64,000 nucleotides of DNA from CAVSWN01 sp963770995 (GCA_963770995.1 CAVYRS010000003.1:372001-436000); one strand, 5' to 3'. Counted from the stretch's first letter, positions 1 through 10,484 are shown. The notes: a model not told the origin generated them from the sequence alone. Translations and numbers: made by a program.

Positions 1-1
1 G

Positions 2-3000
2 CTGGACCTGCAGCGCCTCGACGAGGTCGCGAGGACCTTCGACACGATGTGCATCGGGACGCTGCAGGCGCTCGGCGAAGGCCTGATCTGGAAGACCCGC
101 GAGCTCCTGCTGCAGAAACTGAAGCAGTCCGGCGCTCCGGTCTACGACTGCGGCAGCCTCTTCGTCTTGTGGTCGGCGGCGCTCAACGCGATGACCGACG
201 AGGCGTACCAGGGCTGGCTCGGGACGACGCTGCTGCGCGCCTCCGGAACGAAGCTCGATCGGTTCTGCGAGACCGTCGCGCGCCACCTCGAGGCGGCGGC
301 GGCCGACACCCGCACCGAGACGCCATCCATTCGCGCCGCGGTGCGGCAGCGCATCGCGCTGCTGCTCGGCGCGCTCCAACCCGATCAGCACAAAGCCGCG
401 ACAGCGTTGCTGGACGACGTCGCCGCAGGCGTGTCGCGACGGATCGATCTCCTGGACCGGAATCCCGCCGAGGAGACGCTCGAGAAGAAGGCGGCGGACG
501 CGCGCGAGACGGCCGTGCGGATTGCGATCAAACAGGCGCACTACCTGTTGCCGCGCGAACGGCAGATCGATCTCAGGCGGATGGAAGACTCGGCCCTGAA
601 CGCACGGCGCATGGCGAACCTGTCGCTGCAGGCCAGGAACGCGCTGCTCGGCGACAGCGACACTCGCGGCATGGTGATCGCCTCCAGAGCCGATCCGCCG
701 TGCGGCAGCGGCTGGCCGTGCTGGTCCGGCGTGTCGATGTACCGGCCCAGCCGAGCTCGACGACCTGATGAACGCCGCCTATACCCGTTTCGCATTTCAT
801 CGCCGGGTGCACTGGGCTGCGCTGCTCGGCGCCGCCAACCTGATCGAGAAGCACCCGCGGGCGCTTTGGCGGCTCGTGAGCTCGCTGCTGGCGACGGGTT
901 CCGCCGGCACGCGACGCGACGTGCTGCGGCGGCTGAGCGGAGCGGATTCGGTCGTCTGGGGGCTCCGCGACCAGTTTCAGGTCATGGCGCCGGCGCCGAC
1001 GCTGACGCTCTCGCTGGAGCGGCGGACGCGCACAAACGCATGACGGCCAGGGCAGAGCGACCTCGACGCGAGAGAACTACCTCCTGCGCCTCGAAGCCGA
1101 TCACGCCGCGGCGCCGTCGTCACCGAACAGGAAAGCCGCGTGCAGCCGGAAGTGATGAAGCGCGCGTTGCACGAGTTGAACGAGCTGCTCAAGCGGAACG
1201 TCATGACACCGCAATCGCTGGCCGACCTGCGATCGATCGGCGGTCTGCTCGGCGAGGACATCTTTCAGTCGCTCGGCCGGATCCTCGAAGACGAGCGCCG
1301 GGCGGTGCGGGACGAGACGCCCGACGTGACGCCCCACCTCCAGCTCCAGATCCCGCGCGAGCTGATGCAGTACCCGTGGGAATTGCTCCACCACCACGGC
1401 GACTGGATCGGCGAGCGGTACGCGATGGGGCGGCAGGTGTTCATGGAAACCGGACTGGCCCGCCGCGTGCCGGGTCGCCGGCAGGGGCGCGTGCGGCCGC
1501 TGATCGTCGGCGATCCCATCTTCGACGCCGGCATGCCGTGGCGTCAGCTGCCCGGCGCGCGCGACGAAGCCGAGCAGGTGGCCGGCTGGTTCGAGCGCGC
1601 CTCGGAGCAGGTCGGCAGCATCATCGATTTCGACCGCCGGCGCGACACGCGCATCCACTACGCGCGTGACCAGCGCCGACATGCGCGCACTGCTGCGCGA
1701 CGGGCGGCTACGACATCGTGCACTTCGCGGGACACGGCCTGTTCCGCGAAGACGATCCGGAAACCAGCGCCTGGCTGATGAGCGACGGCGAGCTGTGGTC
1801 GCTCGAGATTCGGAACACACTGGCCGAGCACGCGGCTCCGCCGTGGCTCGTCTTCGCGAATGCCTGCGAAGCCGGAATGGATGGCGGCAAGGCGCGGCCG
1901 ACGTACCAAGGCAACGTCTTTGGGCTCGCCACGGCGTTCATCAATCAGGGCGTCGCCGCCTACATCGCTCCGCTCTGGCCGATCGACGACCTGCTGGCTC
2001 AGCACATCGCTCTCGAGTTTTATCGCGAGCTGCTCCTCGAGCGGGCAACCCTCGGGGAGGCGTTGCGGCGCGCGAAGGCGGGTGCGCGCCGGATCGCGTA
2101 TCCCGAGCCAACAGCCGACGGAAGGAACAACGAGGCGTGGGCCGGCCTCGGCTGGGCAAGTCTCGTGCTGTACGGCGATCCGACCGAGGAGCTGTTCCAG
2201 GCGCTCGCCGGCGGGCCTGCCGACGATCGAGAGCGCACCAGATCCGCTCGCCAACCTGACGCGGCTTCTGAGCAGCGCGCCGCTCGGCCCCAGCCTGCGC
2301 CGCAGCCGCGGCCGCTGAAGACAGTCTTGCCGAGCGAGGCCGTGCTGCACGCGCCGGATCATGTCATCGCGCAGTGGGTGAAGGGGCCGACGTGGACCCG
2401 CCAGCTCGATCGGCGCGGCGCCATGATGCCGCTCGCAGACGACGAGATCAGCCTCGAGCTGATCGAGGATGCCGGCCTGCGGCGCTGGCGCGTTCGACGC
2501 CCCGGCGCGGGCACGCGCGGCGGGAATGGCGACACCGACGGGCTCCCCGGATCGCAGATCGCAGCGCTGATGAACGACGATCGCGTCCGCCGCATGCTGC
2601 CGGCAAAACGCGGAGTGATGCGCGTGGTCGGGCGATGGCTCATCAGCGGCTTCAAGCACGGCACGCTGGGTCTGGTGCGCGAGTACGATCGCGAGCAGGT
2701 GAGCAAGGAAGGCCTGCTCCTCATCAACGGCGCGACCTCGAAGCAGCTGGTCAGCGCCTTTCGCGACGGCTCCAGCGTGTCGCCCTCGTCGTCTGCTGAA
2801 GATGCCCGTGCGCTCGTCCTCGTTCACGGCACGTTCAGCAAGACTGCGTCGCCGGTGGACGGCTTCGGACCAGAGTTCATCGCATGGGCGCGCCAGAAGT
2901 ACCGGGTCGTCCTCGGGCTCGATCACTGGACGCTGTCGAAAACGCCCGAGGACAACGCACGGCTCCTGGTGGACGAGCTGCGCGCGTTCAATGCCGACTA

Positions 3001-3724
3001 CTTGAAGCGCGGAAGCATCGACGTGATCACCCACAGCCGCGGCGGTCTCGTCGCCCGTTCGTTCTGCGAGCTGCTCGGCCACATGCACACCGTGCGGCAC
3101 CTGATTTTTCTCGGCACGCCGAACTGCGGGACCGATCTCGCGAACCCGAAGAGCTGGGGCACCCTGGCGGACCTCCTCGTCAACATGACCGGCGTCGACG
3201 GCGCCGAGCTCTTCGGCCGGCTGGCCGGTCTCCTCGCCCAGCTCGCCGTCACGAACGTGGTGAACGACGTGCCGGGGCTGCTCGCGCAGAGCCCCGCTGC
3301 CGCCGTCGAGAAGGGCAGCTTCCTCTACCGGCTCCAACACGCCAAGATCGATCGCACAAAAGTGCGCTACGGCGTCGTCTGCTCGGAGTTCGAGCCCTCC
3401 ATCCTCGTTCCGAACCTGAAGAAGATCGTGGAAGCGGCCAGGGCCGCCAGCGTGGACGTGACGATGGATGCGCTGTTCAGGAACGCGAACGACCTCGTCG
3501 TGAATACGGCCCACGCGTGGGGTATCGGGTCGTCACCGGAGGATGTCCTGGAAGACCTGCCCGCTTTCCTGCCGAAAAAACGCGTGCTCGTCTACCGTCC
3601 GCCGTTTGGGTTCATGCCGCCGCCGGGTGTGCCGACCGAACAGGCACTGGGCGTGCACCATTGCAACCTCTTCTCACAGCCGCGCGTTCGGGAGGTCATC
3701 AAAACGTGGCTCGCTGAGAGCTGA
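2..3724 (+). CDS. CHAT-domain peptidase fused to a C-terminal alpha/beta-hydrolase (5' end outside window; frameshifted)
   Basis: An open frame runs in from base 2 without a start, so the 5' end is missing. Coding sense is recovered by joining frames, with breaks near 690, 750, 1040-1130, 1665 and 1705. The first ~1 kb is a helical region with no family I recognise. A CHAT (caspase-like, clan CD) domain follows at about 1330-2200, with the presumed catalytic His in HFAGHG (His codon 1733) and Cys in NACEAG (codon 1865). After a Pro/Ala-rich linker comes an alpha/beta-hydrolase domain at about 2800-3700: oxyanion motif LVHGTFS, nucleophile elbow THSRGG (Ser codon about 3035), likely acid in ANDLVV, and a His in GVHHCNLF. 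The last 2 kb (1718-3724) is one intact frame carrying both active sites. I infer a cytoplasmic protein in which a protease is joined to an esterase or lipase. CHAT proteases often sit in programmed-death or defence proteins, but no partner gene is visible here. Confidence 0.75.
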
Positions 3725-3765
3725 CGCGGGCCCGGCGATTGAATTATTAGGGCGAAGCTGTGCAA

Positions 3766-4737
3766 CTACCGGGCGACCCGGGCCTGAAGACCCTTCACGG
3801 CGCCCAGGATCATCCGGTTCAACGCGGCTATCGAGAGACCGCCCTCGTCCCTCGGCGGGATCGTCGCGAAGCCGATTCCGGACGCTTTGGGATAACGGCT
3901 GAAGATCATCTCGAAGAGCGCGGCCAGGTGTTGACTGGTGGGGCCGTTCGGCACCTTGTTGCCATGTGCCATCACCTCCGGCGGGTCGAGAACGTCCATG
4001 TCGATGTGGACGTAGATCTTGTCGGTGAGCGCGCTCAGCCGGTCCATCTCCCGTACGATCGCGGGCGACAGCGTCCGCAGATCGTCGACGCTGAGCTGCT
4101 CGATCTGCGATTGGTCGATAATGTGCTGCTCCAGCGGATCGTTCAGACGCACACCCCCCATCACGACATGCCGATCGGACAAGGGCGGGTCGAGGCCGGC
4201 GTCGAGTCGCATCCGCTGGAGCGCCCGGCCCGTCGCGACCGCAACCGGCATCCCACCGAGCGACCCGCTGCGCGTCGTCTCGGGAGTGTTGATGTCGCCG
4301 TGCGCGTCCAGCCAGAGCATGCCGATCTTCAGCGCGTCGGGCGTTGGACCCGAGTGTTGAAAGCCCGCCGCCATGCCCGGCATCGAAGGGCAGGTGCCGA
4401 GCAGTCCGACCGTGAAATACCCTTCACGCTCATTCTGCGCCACTACCCGCCCCAGGTGGCCAAGCGCGTACCCCAGGCGCTTCCACCCGCCGTATTCCAT
4501 GTCCTCGTCCGGTGTGAGCGCGATCTCCGACACACGGACGGTCGCGCCAAGCTGTTTCAACTGATCCTGGATCCCGCCATTGGCCATCGTCGTCGGCCCG
4601 ACCGAGGTGCCGTTGGGAACGAACGGCTGCTTGACGAGGGCAACCCGGACCCGGCCGTCCGGAGCCGAATACTTCTGGCCGGACAGCGACGATGACGCAA
4701 CGACGGTGAGCGCGAGAAAAAGGAGACGTGTCGTCAT
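3766..4737 (-). CDS. Exported arginase/ureohydrolase-fold protein with an altered first metal motif
   Basis: 323 residues, close to normal arginase length plus a signal peptide (about residues 1-20, ending near SLSGQ). The second ureohydrolase motif is clear at residues 144-148 (DAHGD in WLDAHGDINTPETT), and the third is HIDMDVLDP with Asp246 and Asp248. The first motif, normally GGDHS with a manganese-binding His, is not recognisable. The matching position reads GLLGTCPSMPG (111-121) and has no His. One metal ligand is therefore missing, and activity on arginine, agmatine or guanidino compounds cannot be assumed. Export is also unusual for this fold. It lies 34 bp downstream of the gluconate-dehydrogenase subunit 3 gene on the same strand and may be co-transcribed with it. 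Confidence 0.8.
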   Translation of the reverse strand: MTTRLLFLALTVVASSSLSGQKYSAPDGRVRVALVKQPFVPNGTSVGPTTMANGGIQDQLKQLGATVRVSEIALTPDEDMEYGGWKRLGYALGHLGRVVAQNEREGYFTVGLLGTCPSMPGMAAGFQHSGPTPDALKIGMLWLDAHGDINTPETTRSGSLGGMPVAVATGRALQRMRLDAGLDPPLSDRHVVMGGVRLNDPLEQHIIDQSQIEQLSVDDLRTLSPAIVREMDRLSALTDKIYVHIDMDVLDPPEVMAHGNKVPNGPTSQHLAALFEMIFSRYPKASGIGFATIPPRDEGGLSIAALNRMILGAVKGLQARVAR

Positions 4738-4771
4738 TCAGAAAGCTGACGCATGCGGCGCTCGAGTCACC

Positions 4772-5440
4772 TCACGCGTGTGAGGCCCAGATCTTGTCGC
4801 CGGGTGCGTGCGGGGCGCACGGATCGAAGCGTCCGGGCGACTCGCGGTAGCGCATCGCCTTCGTGTAGCCGATCTCCGACGTGAAGTAACCGAGGAGCGC
4901 CAGCTCTTTCATCATCCGGAAATAGTGCGCCGGCTCGTCGGGTGCCGCGGGCGCAGCGGGCGCGCGGTTCGTCCGCGCGGGCGTGCGCGCATCCATCGCC
5001 GCCTTCTGCTCGCGATCGAGCGCTTCGACCACCGACAGCCGCTGCGCCGGCGTGGCCTGCATGAACGCTACGCCGTGCGCCTTGCGGCAGGCCTCGTCCA
5101 CCTGGCCGAGCCCCGCGCGAAACAGCTGCTGCTGGCGTCGCGTCGTACGCCTCGGTCACCATCAGCGCCATGAACGCGCCGGTCTTCGCGGCCTTCGCGC
5201 CGGGCGTCGATGTTTCGGGCAGGATCGTCTCCGCAATCTCGTCGAGCACCGCCACGTCGGCCCCCGTGAAGAGGCTGGTCCCCTGCTCGGCGGCGACGGC
5301 CAGCGCCGCGTCATCGAACGAGAACGCGAGCACGCGCTCGCCGCCGGTCAGCGCCGCGCCGCCAAGGAGCGCGGACGCACCACGCTGCAGCGCCGTCGCC
5401 GGCCGCGTCAGAGTCGTCCGGTGCAGTCGATGTCGTCCAT
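4772..5440 (-). CDS. Gluconate 2-dehydrogenase subunit 3 family protein (frameshifted)
   Basis: This is the small partner subunit usually found beside membrane or periplasmic GMC-type sugar dehydrogenases. Recognisable parts are the N-terminal segment ALLGGAALTGGERVLAF, then ADVAVLDEIAETILPET and PGAKAAKTGAFMALMV, and a C-terminal part with FRMMKELALLGYFTSEIG. Two frame breaks, near 5407 and 5120, divide the gene. The chosen ATG at 5440 lies 14 bp after the GMC oxidoreductase stop, so the two genes form an operon. In characterised relatives the small subunit helps export or electron transfer of the flavoprotein. The exact role here is inferred from the pairing. Confidence 0.75.
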
Positions 5441-5454
5441 GGTTCGCTCCGCTC

Positions 5455-7142
5455 TCACAGGTTGCCGCGCTTCAGCTCGTCGACCGCGAACGCCGCGGCG
5501 CGTGCCGTCAGCGCCATGTAGGTCAGCGACGGGTTCTGGCAGGCCGCCGACGTCATGCACGACGCCGTCCGTGACGAACACGTTCGTGCAGTCCCACACC
5601 TGGTTGTGCGCATTCAGCACCGACGTCTTCGGATCGCGGCCCATGCGCGCCGTGCCCATCTCGTGGATGCCCATGCCCGGGAAGTAGCCGTTGTCGTAAG
5701 ACGCGGACGTCCTTCACGCCGGACGCTTCCAGCATCTCCGCCATGTCGTTCATCATGTCGCGCCGCATCAGCTGTTCGTTTTCGCCGATGGCGCAGTCGA
5801 TCGCGAGCACCGGCAGGCCCCACTTGTCGGTTTTCGCCGGATCGAGCGAGATACGGTTGGCGTGGTTCGGCAGCATCTCGCCGAACGCCGTGGCGCCCAT
5901 GCGCCACGCGCCGGGCGTGGCCATCTCGATCCTTGAAGGCCGCGCCGACGCCGAGCTCCGCGATGGCGCGTTCCCATCCCTGCCGGCTGGCGCTGCCCTG
6001 ATACCCGAAGCCGCGCAGGTACTCGCGCTTGTCGCCGAACAGATTCCTGAAGCGCGGGATGTAGAACCCGGTCGGCCGCCGGCCGTAGACCGTCTTGTCC
6101 TGATGATCGCCGACGAAACCGTCCGCGCCGCAGGCGGAAGTGATGGTCCATCAGGTTGTGTCCCAGCTCGCCGCAACTGCTGCCCAGGCCGCCGGACCAG
6201 ACGTCGGTCGCCGATCGCATCAGCAGCCATGTGCTGTTGAGCGTGGAGGCGCACAGGAACACGACCTTTGCGGCGTACTCCGTGGTCGTCTTTCGTGACG
6301 GCGTCCATCACGCGCACGCCGGTGGCGCGCTTCCGATCGCGGTCGTAGACGACGTCGGTGACGATCGCGAACGTCTTCAGCGTCAGCCTCCCGGTCGCTT
6401 TGGCTGCCGGCAGCGTGGAGGCCTGCGTGCTGAAGTAGGACCCGGTCGGACATCCCAGCGAGCAGGCGTTCCGGTACTGGCAGGGAATGCGTCCCGGCAG
6501 CGCGCGCGTGAGGTTGGCGCAGCGCCCGGGGATCAGACGGCGATGCTCGAACTGCTTCGCGATGCGGCCGGCGATCGTCTCCTCGACGCAATTGAGCGGC
6601 ATCGCCGGCTGGAATTGACCGTCGGGCAGTTGCGGAAGTCCTTCAATCGATCCCGAGATGCCGGCGTGGCGTTCGACGTGGTCGTACCACTGCGCGAGGT
6701 CCGCGTAGCGGATCGGCCAGTCGACGGCGATGCCGTCCTTGCTGTTCGCCTCGAAATCGAAATCGCTCCACCGGTAGCTCTGGCGTCCCCACGTCAGCGA
6801 CCGACCGCCGACGTGATAGCCGCGGTACCAGTCGAAGCGTTTGACCTCGGTGTAAGGAGAATCTTTTTCGGAGACCCACCAATCGAGGTTCTTCTCGTTC
6901 AGCGGATAGTCGCGCTGCAGCACGGGATAGCTATCGATCATCTCGCGCGTGCGGCCGCCGCGATGCGGGTATTCCCACGGCGACTTCCGGGCGTTCGGAT
7001 AGTCCTTCCGGTGCTCGACGTTCTTGCCGCGCTCGAGCATCAGGACGCGCAGGCCGCGCTCGGTGAGTTCCTTGGCCGCCCACCCTCCGGAGATTCCGGA
7101 GCCGACGACGATGGCATCGAAGGTTTCGGTTTGTTGAGGCAT
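5455..7142 (-). CDS. GMC-family FAD oxidoreductase (frameshifted)
   Basis: A glucose-methanol-choline flavoprotein of about 560 residues. The N-terminal FAD-binding motif VVGSGISGGWAAKE is at residues 12-25, followed by HVGGRSLTWGRQSYRWSD and a Cys-containing segment NACSLGCPTGSYF. The C-terminal half continues with GHNLMDHHFR, then the family-typical region MGIHEMGTARMGRDPKTSVL and the end VDELKRGNL. Frames must be joined near 6285, 6130, 5935, 5700 and 5555. The segment order and the conserved motifs show one original gene. It precedes the subunit 3 gene by 14 bp. The substrate is probably a sugar, sugar acid or alcohol oxidised at the cell envelope, with electrons passed to a cytochrome; this is inference. 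Confidence 0.85.
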
Positions 7143-7172
7143 GGCTTTTTCCGGTCCGAACAGTCTTCGTGT

Positions 7173-7547
7173 TCAGTCGCGCGCTTTGTGCGATGACTCG
7201 ACAAGGACGAGCCCGCTTGCCAACCCGCCGGGGAGTTGCAGCACGACACCAAACGCGCTCACGTCGTAGCCGTCTTGCAGTCGCCCCGTAACATCGACGC
7301 GGGCACCGCGGCGCGGGGCGCCCGTGCTCGTCACGACCCATAGCCCTTGATCGCCGTCGGCAATTCGATACGCGCCGCGACCGGCGACCGACACGCTCTG
7401 GTCCACGGTGCCGCGGACCGTGATCGTCTCGTTGTTGTATCTGGCCGGGTCCGCCAGAACCTGGTTGATGCTGCGGGTGGTGGCGCACGCTGTCCCAACG
7501 AGGGCCATCAACAACAGCGCCGCGCCGAGGAATCGCGAGCGAATCAT
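7173..7547 (-). CDS. Small OB-fold-like lipoprotein
   Basis: About 124 residues from the ATG at 7547 (an in-frame ATG lies four codons earlier). It has a lipoprotein signal ending in LVGTAC, so it is probably anchored in the envelope through that Cys. The mature part (INQVLADPARYNNETITVRG ... VDVTGRLQDG) is all-beta and resembles single-strand-binding-like OB-fold domains that regulate or scaffold envelope processes. No catalytic motif is seen. It lies just upstream of the GMC gene on the same strand with a 30-bp gap, so co-transcription is possible. Function unknown. Confidence 0.6.
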   Translation of the reverse strand: MIRSRFLGAALLLMALVGTACATTRSINQVLADPARYNNETITVRGTVDQSVSVAGRGAYRIADGDQGLWVVTSTGAPRRGARVDVTGRLQDGYDVSAFGVVLQLPGGLASGLVLVESSHKARD

Positions 7548-7659
7548 GCTGGTCTCCATGTTTACCTGGCGAATCCCGCTGATTCTACCGAAAGCCGGCC
7601 TGACGCGCCGGACCGAAAAGCTCGAAAGCGGTAGGTCGCTTCAGGCCAAATTCCTGAGC

Positions 7660-7998
7660 TCACTCGTCCTTCGCGTACCAGTCGTCGTGCGGCGACCACT
7701 CGCCACATCGGAGACATGACGTCCATTGCCACTGATGGCTGCAGCCGGGACACCGCCCGCCGGTCGTGAACGTGTTCCAGATGGTGCCGCAGCCGTCGAC
7801 CGGCTCGGGTGTGCCGATGCCATGGCACGACCACCGGCTGGACGGTGATGGCCGCCACGCGCAGCGCGGACATCTGATGCTCTCCTCGTCGAGGTCCTCC
7901 GGCGCCGGCTTGTCGCGGACGATTCGGCTGGGGACCCAGTCATCCGGGAAACGGCGCAAATCCATGCGGCTCGAGCCCGGCGAAGTCATAACGGCCAA
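7660..7998 (-). CDS. Small zinc-ribbon-like hypothetical protein
   Basis: 112 residues (a start at 7965, MDLRRFPDDW, is also possible). It contains four Cys clusters: CPRC (43-46), a Cys plus His in SCHG, CPGC (84-87) and CLRC (95-98), with Trp residues between them (HQWQW, CGEWSPHDDWY). The spacing looks like one or two zinc ribbons. I do not recognise the family. It has no signal peptide and stands alone between a lipoprotein and a divergent DUF4920 gene. Function unknown. Confidence 0.5.
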   Translation of the reverse strand: MAVMTSPGSSRMDLRRFPDDWVPSRIVRDKPAPEDLDEESIRCPRCAWRPSPSSRWSCHGIGTPEPVDGCGTIWNTFTTGGRCPGCSHQWQWTSCLRCGEWSPHDDWYAKDE

Positions 7999-8073
7999 TA
8001 GTTTACGAAAGGATGGTCGGAACGGACTACTATCAAAGTCGAGTCGATGCGCTGCTATTCGCAGGAGGAATCA

Positions 8074-8529
8074 ATGCTCGTTCGTGTCGCTACCGCAACA
8101 GGTCTCATCATGGCGCTGCTCGGTGCGGGGCAGGCGCAGGAACCGAAAAAGTTCGGCACCGGTGTGTCGCTGACTGAAACGACGCCGCTGACGTCCCTCC
8201 TCGACCGGCCCGCGGACTTCGAAGGCAAGACCGTTCGTGTCGAGGGTGTCGTCAAGGCGGTGTGCGCCGGTATGGGCTGCTGGATGGCGTTTGCGCCGGC
8301 CGCGGCGCCCGACGGCCGGACCGTGCTCATCAAGGTGGACGACGGCGTGATCGTATTTCCGTTGAGCGCGAAGGATCGCCGCGCTGTGGCGCAGGGCGTC
8401 GTCGAGCGGATTGGGACCGACGCTGAAGCTCAGGAGGCTGCCGCCGAGCACGCCAGGGCGACGCCAACCCCTTCTTCCAACGCGCCGGCGGCGTGGCAGG
8501 TCAAAGCGACCGGCGCGCTCGTGTACTAA
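8074..8529 (+). CDS. Exported DUF4920-like protein
   Basis: 151 residues. The start at 8074 is chosen because an AGGAGG-type ribosome site ends 7 bp before it and it opens directly with a signal peptide (MLVRVATATGLIMALLGAG, cleavage near QAQ). The mature part, LLDRPADFEGKTVRVEGVV then CAGMGCWMAF and VLIKVDDG, matches the small OB-like DUF4920 family of envelope proteins, including the paired Cys in CAGMGC. A low-complexity Ala/Pro stretch precedes the C-terminal WQVKATGALVY. The role of this family is not established. Confidence 0.7.
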   Translation: MLVRVATATGLIMALLGAGQAQEPKKFGTGVSLTETTPLTSLLDRPADFEGKTVRVEGVVKAVCAGMGCWMAFAPAAAPDGRTVLIKVDDGVIVFPLSAKDRRAVAQGVVERIGTDAEAQEAAAEHARATPTPSSNAPAAWQVKATGALVY

Positions 8530-8640
8530 GAGCGGTTACCGCTGGTGTGCTCCATCGCGAACAATAGACGATACCGCTACTGACGCTCACGGTAGAGCTA
8601 CGGTAAGATTACCGGTCTTCAAGCAGGCCCTCGCCAGAGG

Positions 8641-10401
8641 ATGCGTCGCATGCGACTGGTGATTTTGACCGGCAGTCTGACCGGCACGAAGTTCGAGGTT
8701 CCACCAACCGGCCTGGCCGTCGGTCGACGCAGCCATTGCGACCTCCGCTTCGGCGACGCCGACGAATGCGTCTCGGGCTTGCACGCGCGAATCTCGTGGC
8801 GCGACGGCGCCTGGATCATCCGAGATGAAGGCAGCCTCAACGGCACGCTGCTCGACGGGCAGCGTGTCACCGAAACACCGATGGCGAACGGGCAGATCGT
8901 CACATTCGGCCAGGGTGGTCCGACCGCGCGCGTTGAGTTGCCCGCGCCGGCAGCGCAGCCCGTTCGCCAGGTAGCCAAAACGCATTCGGGGCTCACGTCC
9001 CTCTACGACAGCGCACGCGAACGGGCCGCGGCGGGCTCAACCGCGGCGCCCTCGGACGCGACGGTGATGAAGGCGTTCGTCAAGCTCACGAACGAGCGCA
9101 CGACACGCCGCTGGCGGTTGGTCCTCGCGGCCTGCCTTGTCGTCGCCACGGGTGCGGTGATCGTCGTCTACCTGCTCGGACGCCGACAGGCCGTGGGCCT
9201 CGAGAAACGCATCGCCATGCTCAGCGCCAGGCTCGAGACCCAGGGTGAAGCCCGTGCGGCGCTCGAATCGCAGTTGGCGCGGATGTCCACGGTGGCGGCC
9301 GCAGCCGAGCGTACGGCGCAAGCGGCGCGAAGCGACGCGCTGCGGCTTCAACAACAGCGCGACGCCGTCCAGCAGGATCGCCGGTTCGGTCCGGCCGTGA
9401 CCCAACGCTTCGCGGGAGGCGTCGGCATGATCCAGTTCCAAGTGGGCTGGTACAACGCCGAGCAGGGCTGGCTGCGCCTACGCGGGACACCTGACGGCGA
9501 CGTCCAGCTGACGACCGACAACAGCGCTCAGCCCGTCATCAACTACACCTCGCACTGCACAGGCTTCCTTGTGGACGCCGAGGGCCGGGTCCTCACGAAT
9601 CGTCACTGCGTCGACCTCGCCTTTCCTGACGACGAGGACGTCAAGCGCGGCACGCTACGGCTCGGCAAACAGGGAGCCATCGCGTTCGTGCCGACGATCA
9701 TGTCGTGGCGCATCAGCTTTCCACCGGGACGTACATTCGACGTCGATCCGTCGACGGTGCGCGCGGCGCAGGAACACGATCTGGGCACGTTCGTCACGAA
9801 GACGCGCCCCCAGGGCGTGCCGGTTCTGCCGCTGGCAAAGGGTGAACCCGTGATCTCCGGCGAAGACGTCGTGTTGCTGTCCTACCCTGGCGGCGCGTCC
9901 GTCACGGCACGGCGTCGCGGTCTCGGCAGCTTCGCGAACACCTCGCTGCGCGACGAACTGAGGGCGGCCACCAAGGCGGCCGCGCAGCAGTACGCCGAGT
10001 CGGCCGGCGTCGTGCGCGCCGTCAATGCCGTGCCTGAGAACGACGATCAACGGACGGCGTATCTGAAGTCGCGGCCGGTTGTGGGGCTGGCGCTCTCGAC
10101 GCTCGAGGCGATGCAGGATCGCGCGTTCTTCGACGCGCTCGCTCGACAGGGGCAGGTGCAGCCGGATGTCGGTGGCAGCATCAGCGTGTCCGGCGTGCGA
10201 CCCGATTCGATCTCATTTCACACCCTCGGCGGCATCGGCGGATCGAGCGGCGGCCCGCTCATCAACGCGAAGCTGGCCGTCATCGGCATCAACCACGCGG
10301 GATTCTCGCGGAACGACCGCGGCGCGCAGTACCAGCAGAACGAAGCGGTGCCCGTGGAGTTCGCGCACCGGTTCCTCCCGGCCGCCCGGAACGCACGCTG
10401 A
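8641..10401 (+). CDS. Membrane-anchored FHA domain / trypsin-like serine protease
   Basis: 586 residues in one intact frame. Residues 1-100 form a forkhead-associated domain (GRRSHCDLRF, then VSGLHARIS and GSLNGTLL), which binds phosphothreonine peptides in characterised members. A single membrane helix is at about 158-180 (LVLAACLVVATGAVIVVYLL). A Glu/Arg/Ala-rich coiled coil at about 186-245 follows, then a trypsin-fold protease with His322 in TNRHC, Asp380 in EHDLGTF and Ser536 in GSSGGPL. The topology implies an FHA sensor in the cytoplasm and a protease in the periplasm. It may be linked to the Ser/Thr kinases encoded at 39.6-42.0 and 47.6-49.9 kb, but that link is only suggestive. A second start at 8650 is possible. 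Confidence 0.85.
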   Translation: MRRMRLVILTGSLTGTKFEVPPTGLAVGRRSHCDLRFGDADECVSGLHARISWRDGAWIIRDEGSLNGTLLDGQRVTETPMANGQIVTFGQGGPTARVELPAPAAQPVRQVAKTHSGLTSLYDSARERAAAGSTAAPSDATVMKAFVKLTNERTTRRWRLVLAACLVVATGAVIVVYLLGRRQAVGLEKRIAMLSARLETQGEARAALESQLARMSTVAAAAERTAQAARSDALRLQQQRDAVQQDRRFGPAVTQRFAGGVGMIQFQVGWYNAEQGWLRLRGTPDGDVQLTTDNSAQPVINYTSHCTGFLVDAEGRVLTNRHCVDLAFPDDEDVKRGTLRLGKQGAIAFVPTIMSWRISFPPGRTFDVDPSTVRAAQEHDLGTFVTKTRPQGVPVLPLAKGEPVISGEDVVLLSYPGGASVTARRRGLGSFANTSLRDELRAATKAAAQQYAESAGVVRAVNAVPENDDQRTAYLKSRPVVGLALSTLEAMQDRAFFDALARQGQVQPDVGGSISVSGVRPDSISFHTLGGIGGSSGGPLINAKLAVIGINHAGFSRNDRGAQYQQNEAVPVEFAHRFLPAARNAR

Positions 10402-10484
10402 GCCTCATTTCTCTTGGCATTCCCGCCAACTTGGCGATAATCGGCTGGAGAGATCTGAGAAAACCGCTGTAAAGGGAGCGTCCC

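Noticed and set aside
1658..3514. Long minus-strand frame of 618 codons
   Set aside because: It mirrors the CHAT-hydrolase coding strand codon for codon and its product is Arg/His-rich without any motif. High GC keeps the antisense frame open.
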